Assembly (NCBI RefSeq): GCF_013377535.1
Contig: NZ_JABCJE010000013.1
Location: 1-64,000, forward strand
Length of the DNA stretch: 64,000 bases
Direction of reading: 5' to 3'
Source: Donghicola mangrovi
GTDB lineage: Bacteria; Pseudomonadota; Alphaproteobacteria; Rhodobacterales; Rhodobacteraceae
The notes beneath the pieces are model-generated. The model saw only the letters and a program-made list of their open reading frames with translations, was not told the DNA's origin and searched no databases. The position numbers and the translations under genes were made by a program. Positions 53,414 to 60,967 of this stretch are shown piece by piece; the stretch's first letter is position 1; each line of letters opens with the position of its first letter.

Positions 53414-54162
53414 GCTTTGCCGAGCCTTTCCATCACCTCGTCGTGCAACTCGCGATAGGCGACGGCGGCGGCACTGCGGGGGGACGTAGCGATGACCGGC
53501 GCGCGGTGCACGCCCATCCGCTCGATATCCGAGGTGAAGGCGATCTGGGTGTTCAGGAACCGCTTTTTGTGGGCTTTGCGCATCTCTTCCATGGTTTGCC
53601 CGTGCAGGGATTTGATCCCCTGAGACATGGAAAAGAACGCGTGCAGCTTGTTCACGGGCAAGTCGTGCTCGCGAAAGAATTCTTCGAGTTGCTCGAAGGT
53701 GCGCTGGGAAAGGGTCGTCGGGATGACCGGCACCACGATGCCGTCGGCCGCGCTGAACACGTTCTCGGACAGGGTCGAGATGTTCGGCGGGCAGTCCAGA
53801 AGGATCACGTCATAGTCGCTTTTCACGGCCTTCAGCGCCTTTTTCAGGCGCGAGCGGCTGTTCTTCATCCGGCTCAGAAAGACGTCGAAATCGCGAAAGG
53901 TCATGTTGGCGGGCAGGATATCGAGGTTGTCGTAATCGCTGCCACGGATGGATTTGGTGAACCGCTCCACATCGTCGAAGAACTTGGTTTCCGTCAGTTT
54001 CTTGGACGGTTTCACCCGAAAATAGAAGCTGGACGCCCCCTGAGGGTCCAGATCGCACAAGAGGGTCCGCTGGCCCGCATCCGCCAGCGCATAAGACAGG
54101 TTCACCGCTGTCGCCGTTTTACCGACCCCACCCTTGTTCGAATAGCACGCAATGATTTTCAT
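53410..54162 (-). CDS. ParA/MinD-family ATPase
   Basis: The 250-residue protein has the deviant Walker A with signature lysine (K10-GGVGKT16), the D-L-D-P-Q-G segment at 37-42 and Walker B VILLDCPPN with D123. ParA ATPases bind DNA and move a partner-bound cargo along the nucleoid. No ParB gene or parS-like repeats are seen; instead the neighbours are a CHAD gene and an RHH gene, so the cargo is probably not a replicon. GGAGGGG precedes the ATG, which is two bases after the CHAD stop. Confidence 0.93.
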   Translation of the reverse strand: MKIIACYSNKGGVGKTATAVNLSYALADAGQRTLLCDLDPQGASSFYFRVKPSKKLTETKFFDDVERFTKSIRGSDYDNLDILPANMTFRDFDVFLSRMKNSRSRLKKALKAVKSDYDVILLDCPPNISTLSENVFSAADGIVVPVIPTTLSQRTFEQLEEFFREHDLPVNKLHAFFSMSQGIKSLHGQTMEEMRKAHKKRFLNTQIAFTSDIERMGVHRAPVIATSPRSAAAVAYRELHDEVMERLGKA

Positions 54163-54164
54163 GG

Positions 54165-55691
54165 TTACCCCTCCCCGCCGTGGAACAGATCACGGAATGT
54201 TTGTTGAGTCTCGGGACTGTTAAAGGACTGGAAGCTTTCGACGACCTTCTGCCGTTCCCCCAGTTGCCGTTGGTGCAGCACCGCGATCAGGGCGCCGACA
54301 CTTTGGGCCAGTTGCATGTTGCCCGCGTGATCGTCCGTCCCCAGCCCATCAAGAAAGGCGCGGAGGCTGTCCTGCTGAACCGAATAGTCATTGAACAGCC
54401 CCAAGTTATCCTGAAGCTTTTTCAGGGGCTTGATCAGGGACTTGAATTCTTCGGCGGGGAACGCGGGGGCAAAGAACTCCATCAGGTAGCGCAGCTTTTT
54501 GCAGTGGATGCGCAGTTCGTGAACCTCTTCATCCTCGGTCTGGTCGTCGATGGCCTCGGCAATCTTGCAGATCTTGCGATAGCGTTTCCAGATCAGGGCC
54601 GAGGCGAAATCATGGGCCTGACTGTCCGCGTCGGGGCCGCGGTGCAGGCGCTTGGGGGCCTCGAACAGGCTAACCAGTTTGGTGATTTCTGTGGCATAGC
54701 CCTTGGATTTCAGGTGCTTTGCCAGCTTCTGATGGGCAACGGTGCGTTCGGCGGCGAACATATCGAACATCCGCTCCAGCCCGCCATGAAGGCTCTGGGG
54801 CACTAGGTCGAAAAAGAAGTCCCGTTCCAGCAGATAGACATCCAGATCGCGCAGGCGCCCCGTCGGCGCCATCAGGTCCGAGAACCGCTGTTTCAGCCGC
54901 TCTGTCTGTTTGTCCGAGTAGACCCCTTTGAACAGGCTAACCACCGAGCGGATTTTGCGCAGAGCGATGCGGTAGTCGTGCAGGAACTCAACGTCGATGT
55001 CGTCGACCACGCCCTGCTCGTTCTGGCGCGCCACGGGCAGATAGGCCGCGATGATCGCATTGGCGGTGTCGAACACCGTCGCGTCAGCCTCCAGCTCAAG
55101 GTCGGGCTTGGCCACATAGGGCGCGTGCTCGGGCAGCAGCGCAATCAGGGGGTGACGGTCGGCATAGGGCACCGCGCCCGCCCCCAGCAGATCGGCCTGC
55201 AACTGGGCAAAGGCCTTGTCATAGCCCCGCAGGCCTTGCAGTTGCGCGATGGCGATGCGGTGACCCAAGTCGGGGGTCAGGATGTGGAACCTGGCGCGGG
55301 CTTGGGTCTTGCCCTCTTTGTCCAACAAGGCCAGTTGCGCGGTTTGCAGACGCCCCTGAGCCAGCGGGATCAAGCTGCGCAATTCGGGGACACAGGCCAG
55401 CGCCAGCTTGACTGGCCCCTCGGCCAAGTCCGCCACAAACCCGGCGGGCTGATCGACACCGGTCTGGGTCAAAACCTCGCCATCGGCGGTCCAAAGGGTC
55501 AGCTCCCCGCCCGCTTGCAGCAGGCACATCCCGCTCTGGCGCAGGGTTTCGTCAAAGGTGTCCAGCAGCGCAAAGGGCATGTCCTCTTCGCTGCGGGTCA
55601 TGTGCTTGGTCAGCTTGCCAGTGGTCGCCCCCGCAAAAGCGGTCAGCGCCTCGGCCGGAACCAGAAAAATCGGAACAGATGGAAATGGCAT
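54165..55691 (-). CDS. CHAD-domain protein (polyphosphate-binding), with degenerate CYTH-like N-terminus
   Basis: The 508-residue protein ends in a CHAD domain of about 280 residues with its repeated His/Lys/Arg helices (LHDYRIALRKIRSVVSLFK; HELRIHCKKLRYLMEFFAP), the fold that binds polyphosphate. The first 200 residues include DTFDETLRQSGMCLLQAGGE, which looks like a worn CYTH domain without the E-x-E-x-K motif. CHAD proteins in other bacteria locate to polyphosphate granules. It starts four bases after the RHH gene and is followed at once by the ParA gene. Confidence 0.92.
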   Translation of the reverse strand: MPFPSVPIFLVPAEALTAFAGATTGKLTKHMTRSEEDMPFALLDTFDETLRQSGMCLLQAGGELTLWTADGEVLTQTGVDQPAGFVADLAEGPVKLALACVPELRSLIPLAQGRLQTAQLALLDKEGKTQARARFHILTPDLGHRIAIAQLQGLRGYDKAFAQLQADLLGAGAVPYADRHPLIALLPEHAPYVAKPDLELEADATVFDTANAIIAAYLPVARQNEQGVVDDIDVEFLHDYRIALRKIRSVVSLFKGVYSDKQTERLKQRFSDLMAPTGRLRDLDVYLLERDFFFDLVPQSLHGGLERMFDMFAAERTVAHQKLAKHLKSKGYATEITKLVSLFEAPKRLHRGPDADSQAHDFASALIWKRYRKICKIAEAIDDQTEDEEVHELRIHCKKLRYLMEFFAPAFPAEEFKSLIKPLKKLQDNLGLFNDYSVQQDSLRAFLDGLGTDDHAGNMQLAQSVGALIAVLHQRQLGERQKVVESFQSFNSPETQQTFRDLFHGGEG

Positions 55692-55695
55692 GGGG

Positions 55696-55869
55696 TCAGG
55701 TTTTCTTCAGATAATCTTCGACAAGGGTTTCGATGATCCTCTGGACGCTGGTCTCTTCTTCGATCGCGCGCAGCTTCAGGGCCTTCAGGGTTTTGCTGTC
55801 CAGCCGCAGAGAGGTGTTCTTTTTCTTGGATTTGTCCTCTTTGTCAGAGGACTTCTTCTCTTTGGCCAT
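55696..55869 (-). CDS. Small ribbon-helix-helix protein with lysine-rich N-tail
   Basis: The 57-residue protein has a flexible tail with many Lys (MAKEKKSSDKEDKSKKK) and then a ribbon-helix-helix unit (strand TSLRLD, helices KTLKALKLRAIEEET and VQRIIETLVEDYLKK). This is the build of ParG/CopG proteins, where the tail activates the partner ParF (ParA) ATPase and the RHH binds DNA. It is first in the operon with CHAD, ParA and CYTH, 14 bases after a large palindrome. It may be both autorepressor and ParA partner. Confidence 0.85.
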   Translation of the reverse strand: MAKEKKSSDKEDKSKKKNTSLRLDSKTLKALKLRAIEEETSVQRIIETLVEDYLKKT

Positions 55870-55882
55870 GGACCCACCCGTT

Positions 55883-55908
55883 GTGACGTAATGACGTCAT
55901 TATTTCAC
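55883..55908. promoter_or_regulatory. 26-bp palindrome, candidate operator of the RHH protein
   Basis: A perfect 14-bp palindrome TAATGACGTCATTA (55889-55902) is extended by GTGA and TCAC at equal 2-base spacing on each side. It also holds a TGACG direct repeat spaced eight bases. It lies 14 bases before the RHH start, a common place for autoregulation by RHH proteins. Confidence 0.7.
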
Positions 55909-55965
55909 CAATGCCGTGAATTTTCAACCGTTTCCAAGGTGTCCCGCCCCGACCCGAAGCCCCCG

Positions 55966-55994
55966 CTGACATAAAACCTTCGTTTTGGTGTCAT
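55966..55994 (+). promoter_or_regulatory. Pho-box-like sites upstream of ugpC
   Basis: CTGACAT (55966) and GTGTCAT (55988) match the PhoB half-site at a 22-base step, with CCTTCGT halfway at 55977. The spacing is the same as in the sites before phnC. It lies 35-63 bases before the ugpC ATG. Confidence 0.45.
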
Positions 55995-56028
55995 TTGGCG
56001 TTCGCCTTGGGATGCTCTCTGCACACGT

Positions 56029-57105
56029 ATGCACAAGAGCCAAGACCCGATCCAGATCACCTCTGTCAGCCGCGCATTCGGGGAAACCCATGCGCTGAAG
56101 GATGTCTCTGTTTGCCTGCAGCCGGGGGCGTTTTCGGTGCTTCTGGGGCCGTCGGGCTGCGGGAAATCCACGCTGCTTCGGCTGATCGCGGGGCTGGACC
56201 AGCAGACCAGCGGGACGATCCATATCGGCGCAAAGGAAGTCACCGGCACCTCGCCCAACGACAGGAACGTGTCGATGGTGTTCCAGTCCTATGCCCTGTT
56301 TCCCCACCTGAACGTGGCCGAGAATATCCTGTTCGGTCTGAAGGTCCGCAAAACCCCCAAAGCCGAGCGCACCCAGCGCCTGACCCGCGTGGCCGAAATG
56401 ATGGGCCTGAGTGCGCTGTTGGACCGCAAACCGGCACAACTGTCGGGTGGGCAGCAGCAGCGCGTGGCCCTGGCTCGCGCGGTGATCAGCGAACGGCCGA
56501 TTTGTCTGATGGACGAGCCTTTGTCGAACCTTGATGCCAAGCTGCGGACTGAAATGCGGGTGGAACTGCGCGCGCTCCAGCAACAGCTGGGACTGACGGT
56601 CGTTTATGTGACCCATGATCAGGTCGAAGCGATGACCATGGCCGACCAGATCATCGTCATGAACCAAGGCCGGATCGAACAGACCGGCACGCCCCACGAC
56701 ATCTACACCCGCCCCGCCACGACCTTTACCGCGGGCTTTATCGGCACGCCCCCGATGGCGCTGTTTGATCCTGCGGATTTGGCGGACGGCCCCTTGCCCG
56801 ATGTGCGCCAGCCCCACCTGATCGGCCTTCGGGCCGAGGATATGCACGTGGCCCCCAGCGGCCCCTCAGCACGGATCACCGGCGTCGAATACCTTGGCGC
56901 GGATCGTCTGGTCAGCGCCACCGCGGGCCAGACACGGTTCATCATGCGGATGCCCGCCGCTGCCCCCGTGCCCCCGTCCGAGTTTCCCCTTGGCTGGTCG
57001 CCCGAGGCTGTCAGCGTCTTTGCCACCAACGGCCAGCGCCTGACCCAGTACGATTTTCCCACCCCGTCCCTAGCTCAAAAGGACACGACCCATGAAACTG
57101 CGTAA
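56029..57105 (+). CDS. ugpC: Glycerol-3-phosphate-type ABC transporter ATPase UgpC
   Basis: The 358-residue ATPase has Walker A GPSGCGKST (residues 40-48), signature [14 protein letters not shown], Walker B CLMDEPLSNLD, H-loop YVTHDQVEAM and a C-terminal TOBE domain, as in MalK/UgpC. It energises uptake with the products downstream. Being first in the operon is unusual for ugp. It overlaps ugpB by 14 bases, which suggests translational coupling. Confidence 0.92.
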   Translation: MHKSQDPIQITSVSRAFGETHALKDVSVCLQPGAFSVLLGPSGCGKSTLLRLIAGLDQQTSGTIHIGAKEVTGTSPNDRNVSMVFQSYALFPHLNVAENILFGLKVRKTPKAERTQRLTRVAEMMGLSALLDRKPAQLSGGQQQRVALARAVISERPICLMDEPLSNLDAKLRTEMRVELRALQQQLGLTVVYVTHDQVEAMTMADQIIVMNQGRIEQTGTPHDIYTRPATTFTAGFIGTPPMALFDPADLADGPLPDVRQPHLIGLRAEDMHVAPSGPSARITGVEYLGADRLVSATAGQTRFIMRMPAAAPVPPSEFPLGWSPEAVSVFATNGQRLTQYDFPTPSLAQKDTTHETA

Positions 57106-58366
57106 CGTCTTCTTCGCAAGCTCGGCGATTGCCGCTCTGGGGACCGGTGCTTCGGCGACCGATCTGGAATTCTACTTCCCCGTGGCCGTTGGCGGCGCGG
57201 CGGCGGACACCATTCAGGCCCTGACCGAAGAGTACATGGCCAACAACGCGGACGTGAAGATCGACGCGATCTACACCGGCTCTTATGCGGACACCACGAC
57301 CAAGGCGATCACCGCCGTCCGTGGCGGCAACGCGCCCCAGCTGATCATCTCGCTCTCGACCGACATGTTCACCTTTATCGACGAAGACATGATCGTCGCG
57401 TGGGATGATTTCGTCACCGAAGAAGAGCAGACCGACTGGATCGGCGGCTTCTACCCCGCGTTCATGGCGAACAGCCAGACCGAAGGCAAAACCTGGGGCA
57501 TCCCCTTCCAGCGCTCGACCCCCGTTCTGTACTGGAACAAAGAAGCGTTCAAAGCCGCTGGCCTGAACCCCGAAGAAGGCCCCAAAAACTGGGCCGAAAT
57601 GGTGGAAATGGGCAAAGCCCTGACCGTCAAGGACGACGCGGGCAACGTCACCCAGTGGGGCGTGCACATCCCGTCGTCGGGCTTCCCCTCGTGGCTCTGG
57701 ACCGGCATCGTTGCGGGTAACGGCGGCAAACTGGCGGACGATACCGGCACGCAGGTGACCTTCAACTCTGACGCCGCTGTTGGCGCGCTTGAGGCTCTGG
57801 TCGCCCTGTCCGCCACCGACGAAGTCATGGCCCCCGGCATTCTGGATTGGGGCGGCACCCCCAAGGCGTTCTTCGACGGCCAAGCCGCGATGATCTGGAC
57901 CACCACCGGCAACCTGACCAACGTGCGCACCAACGCGCCCTTCGACTTTGGCGTGGGCTTCCTGCCCGGCCTGCAGCAGAACGGCGCCCCCACCGGCGGC
58001 GGCAACTTCTACCTGCTGAAGGGCTCGAGCGACGAGGAACTGCAGGCCGCTGCGGACTTTGTCAAATGGGTCACCGCGCCCGAGCAAGCCGCCAAGTGGA
58101 CCATCGCAACCGGCTACGTCGCGCCCCGCCCCGATGTCTGGGAAACCGACACCATGAAGGCATACACCGCCGACTTCCCGCAGGCGCTGGTGGCCCGTGA
58201 CCAGCTGGAATACGCCGTTCCCGAGCTGTCGACCTTCGAAGGCCCCAAGGTCACCCAGCTGCTGAACTCGGCTCTGGAATCGGCGATCACCGGTCAGACC
58301 GAGCCCAAGGCCGCTCTGGACGGCGCGCAGGCCGCTGCCGAAGCGATCCTGAAGCCCTACTACTAA
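57092..58366 (+). CDS. ugpB: Glycerol-3-phosphate-type binding protein UgpB
   Basis: The 424-residue periplasmic protein has a signal peptide (cleavage near ASATD) and follows UgpB: FYFPVAVGGAAADTIQALTE, AVRGGNAPQLI, RSTPVLYWNKEAFKAAGLNP, then FFDGQAAMIWTTTGNL. The ligand is probably sn-glycerol 3-phosphate or a glycerophosphodiester. A strong terminator follows within the operon, matching high demand for the binding protein. Confidence 0.9.
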   Translation: MKLRNVFFASSAIAALGTGASATDLEFYFPVAVGGAAADTIQALTEEYMANNADVKIDAIYTGSYADTTTKAITAVRGGNAPQLIISLSTDMFTFIDEDMIVAWDDFVTEEEQTDWIGGFYPAFMANSQTEGKTWGIPFQRSTPVLYWNKEAFKAAGLNPEEGPKNWAEMVEMGKALTVKDDAGNVTQWGVHIPSSGFPSWLWTGIVAGNGGKLADDTGTQVTFNSDAAVGALEALVALSATDEVMAPGILDWGGTPKAFFDGQAAMIWTTTGNLTNVRTNAPFDFGVGFLPGLQQNGAPTGGGNFYLLKGSSDEELQAAADFVKWVTAPEQAAKWTIATGYVAPRPDVWETDTMKAYTADFPQALVARDQLEYAVPELSTFEGPKVTQLLNSALESAITGQTEPKAALDGAQAAAEAILKPYY

Positions 58367-58374
58367 GTCTCTCT

Positions 58375-58404
58375 GGGGCCTCCGTCAGCGGAGGCCCCTT
58401 TTTT
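58375..58404 (+). terminator. Intra-operon terminator between ugpB and ugpA
   Basis: A perfect 10-bp stem (GGGGCCTCCG/CGGAGGCCCC, 4-base loop) with six Ts lies nine bases after ugpB. As after phnD, it would lower permease expression relative to binding protein. Confidence 0.9.
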
Positions 58405-58415
58405 AGGGGTGCGTT

Positions 58416-59288
58416 ATGATCAAACGGGAATGGATCTACGCTTGGGCGCTGCTCTTGCCGGCGTTCGTGTTCCTGATCACGTTCACCCACCTGCCTGCGG
58501 TTCAAACGCTGCTGAACAGCTTCTGGACCACGCCCAAAGGCCGCCGCGCCTCGGTGTTCACGGGCCTTGGCAATTATGAGCAGATGCTGACCGATCCGAT
58601 CTTCATCAAGGCGATGGTGAACTCGGCGATCTATGCGGCGATCACGATCCCCGCCTCGATCGTTCTGGCGCTGGTCATGGCCCTGCTGGTGCACCGCTCG
58701 TTCCGAGGGGTCGGCCTGATGCGCATGTCCTTCTTCACGCCAACGGTTCTGCCCTTGATCGCGGTCGCCAATATCTGGCTGTTTTTCTACGCGCCGGGGT
58801 TTGGCCTGATCGACCAGATCCGTCTGTTCTTCGGCCTGCCCTCGGCCAACTACGCGGGCCAGCCGGACACCGCCCTTTATTCCGTGGCCATCGTCGCCAT
58901 CTGGAAAGAGGCCGGTTTCTTCATGATCTTCTTCCTTGCTGCCCTGCAAACCGTCCCCCAAACCCTGCGCGAAGCCGCCGCGATTGAGGGATGCTCGCGC
59001 TGGACGTTCTTTCGCCGCGTGACCCTGCCGCTGATCATGCCCACGACCCTGTTCGTGTCGGTGAATGCGGTGATCAACGCCTTTCGCCTTGTGGACCATG
59101 TGTTCGTGATGACCAAAGGCGGCCCCGATAACGCCTCGATGCTGCTGCTCTACTACATCTACGAGACTGGCTTCCGGTTCTGGGACACGGCCTATGCGGC
59201 GGCACTGACGGTGGTGCTGATCGCGATCCTCGGGGTTGTGGGGATCGGGCAGTTTTTCATCGCGGACAAGCGGGTGCACTACAAATGA
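58416..59288 (+). CDS. ugpA: Glycerol-3-phosphate-type ABC permease UgpA
   Basis: The 290-residue protein has six membrane helices and a MalF/UgpA loop (QTLREAAAIEGCSRWTFFRR). The C-terminal MTKGGPDNASMLLLYYIYE segment is typical of CUT1 permeases. It pairs with UgpE, whose start overlaps its stop in ATGA. Confidence 0.92.
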   Translation: MIKREWIYAWALLLPAFVFLITFTHLPAVQTLLNSFWTTPKGRRASVFTGLGNYEQMLTDPIFIKAMVNSAIYAAITIPASIVLALVMALLVHRSFRGVGLMRMSFFTPTVLPLIAVANIWLFFYAPGFGLIDQIRLFFGLPSANYAGQPDTALYSVAIVAIWKEAGFFMIFFLAALQTVPQTLREAAAIEGCSRWTFFRRVTLPLIMPTTLFVSVNAVINAFRLVDHVFVMTKGGPDNASMLLLYYIYETGFRFWDTAYAAALTVVLIAILGVVGIGQFFIADKRVHYK

Positions 59289-60103
59289 TCCACGACACGC
59301 CCCTCGACCGCATCCTGATCCGTAGCGCGGGCACCCTGCTGGCGCTTCTCTGGATCGTGCCGCTGGCCTATGCGGTCTGGGCCGCGATCCACCCGCCCGC
59401 GTTCGAGGCCCGCTTTGACCTGACCGCCCCCTTAACGCTGGCCAACTTTACCAGCGCGTGGGACCAGGCGCCCTTTGCCCGCTATTTCCTGAACACGATC
59501 CTCTTGGTCGCGATCATCCTCGGCACCCAACTCGTGCTGTGCACGCTAGCGGCCTTTGCGTTCGCGCGGCTGGAATTCCCCGGAAAATCGCTCCTGTTCG
59601 CCCTGATCCTGATGCAGATGCTGGTGATGCCCGACATCCTGCTGGTCGAGAATTACCGCACCATGCGCAGCCTTGGGCTGGTGGACACCATCCTCGCCAT
59701 CGGCCTGCCCTACTTTGCATCGGGCTTCGCGATTTTCCTGTTACGCCAGACCTTTATGACCATCCCAAAAGAACTGGACGAAGCCGCACGGATCGAGGGC
59801 TGCTCCCTGCTCGGCGTCCTCTGGCGCGTCTATGTCCCCTTAGGCAAGCCCGCGATGCTGGCCTTTGGCCTCGTGTCCGTGAGCCATCACTGGAACAACT
59901 TCCTCTGGCCGCTGATCATCACCAATTCCGTCGAAACACGGCCCCTGACCGTGGGCCTGTCGATCTTTGCCACCACCGATAGCGGCACCTCTTGGGCGGT
60001 GATTAACGCGGCGACCCTTATGACCTCTGCCCCGCTTTTGCTGGGATTTTTCCTGTTCCAACGCCAATTCGTGCAGAGCTTCATGCGCGCCGGCATCAAA
60101 TAA
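59285..60103 (+). CDS. ugpE: Glycerol-3-phosphate-type ABC permease UgpE
   Basis: The 272-residue protein has six membrane helices and the UgpE/MalG loop (PKELDEAARIEGCSLLGVLW), with LVENYRTMRSLGLVDTILAI before it. It completes the importer. The next gene begins 12 bases after its stop. Confidence 0.92.
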   Translation: MIHDTPLDRILIRSAGTLLALLWIVPLAYAVWAAIHPPAFEARFDLTAPLTLANFTSAWDQAPFARYFLNTILLVAIILGTQLVLCTLAAFAFARLEFPGKSLLFALILMQMLVMPDILLVENYRTMRSLGLVDTILAIGLPYFASGFAIFLLRQTFMTIPKELDEAARIEGCSLLGVLWRVYVPLGKPAMLAFGLVSVSHHWNNFLWPLIITNSVETRPLTVGLSIFATTDSGTSWAVINAATLMTSAPLLLGFFLFQRQFVQSFMRAGIK

Positions 60104-60115
60104 AGGACCACCCTT

Positions 60116-60925
60116 ATGGCTCTTTCGACCTTTGGCGCGGCTGTTGAATTTGACAGCTACCTGACCATCAAAGATTGGCTCTGCGAGGCGGATCGCCCCA
60201 TCGAAATTCAGGATTTCGTCATGCCCGACGTGATTGCGGGTGATTGCAGCGACCTGATCGGCCAGTACCAAACCGCGCTCGACGGGCACAATGGCCTGCG
60301 CGGCATCCACGGCCCATTCTTTGGCCTTGAGCTGTCCAACCCCGACCGCGCCATCCGCGCCATCATTCAGGACCGCTTCCTCAAGGGGCTCGAGATCGCC
60401 GAAGCCTTGGGCGGCTCCCATATGGTCATTCACAGCCCGTTCACCATGTGGAACGTCCTGAACCGCCGCAACTACCCCAAGGTCGAGGCCCAGATGTTCG
60501 AGGCCGCGGCCGACTGTCTGGCCCCCGTTCTGGCCCGCGCGGCCGACATCGGCTGTACCCTTATGCTGGAAAATATCGAGGACACCGACCCCGCCTCACG
60601 CATGGATCTGGTCCGCCAGATCAACCATCCGAACCTGAAGGTCTCCATCGACACCGGCCATGCGGATCTGGCGCACAACAACTACGATGCACCGCCCGTC
60701 CCCGACTTCATCGCCGCCGCCAGCGGCCAATTGGGGCACGTCCACCTGCAGGACGTTGACGGCTATGCTGACCGCCACTGGCACCCCGGAGAAGGCCGCA
60801 TCAACTGGGCACCTGTGTTGAACGGATTGGCGCAGTTGGAGGAAGCACCGCGCCTCATCCTTGAGGTGCGCGATCGTGCCGCCAAAATCCCGCAAACCGT
60901 TCAGTGGCTGGAAACGCTGATCTAA
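60116..60925 (+). CDS. TIM-barrel sugar phosphate isomerase/epimerase-like protein in the ugp operon
   Basis: The 269-residue protein is a xylose-isomerase-like TIM barrel with metal ligands in LMLENIED, SIDTGHADLAHNNYD, HVHLQDVDG and LILEVRD. The ATG follows AGGA. In ugp operons the last gene is usually ugpQ, a glycerophosphodiesterase; this enzyme stands in its place but is not homologous in an obvious way. It may act on the imported phospho-compound, or the transporter may carry another substrate. Confidence 0.87.
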   Translation: MALSTFGAAVEFDSYLTIKDWLCEADRPIEIQDFVMPDVIAGDCSDLIGQYQTALDGHNGLRGIHGPFFGLELSNPDRAIRAIIQDRFLKGLEIAEALGGSHMVIHSPFTMWNVLNRRNYPKVEAQMFEAAADCLAPVLARAADIGCTLMLENIEDTDPASRMDLVRQINHPNLKVSIDTGHADLAHNNYDAPPVPDFIAAASGQLGHVHLQDVDGYADRHWHPGEGRINWAPVLNGLAQLEEAPRLILEVRDRAAKIPQTVQWLETLI

Positions 60926-60931
60926 ATCTGC

Positions 60932-60960
60932 TGCGGCGCCCGAAAACTAGGGGCGCCGCA
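60932..60960. terminator. Hairpin between convergent genes
   Basis: A perfect 10-bp stem (TGCGGCGCCC/GGGCGCCGCA, 9-base loop) lies between the end of the ugp operon and the end of the convergent dehydrogenase gene. Neither flank has a good T-tract. Confidence 0.5.
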
Positions 60961-60967
60961 TCTAGAA

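Noticed and set aside
53410-54162. ParA gene as sign of a plasmid or integrative element
   Set aside because: No ParB, replication gene, integrase or parS-like repeat is present, and the gene is locked in an operon with CHAD and CYTH genes.
55696-55908. Toxin-antitoxin module with the RHH protein as antitoxin
   Set aside because: No toxin-sized gene adjoins; the next gene is a 508-residue CHAD protein.
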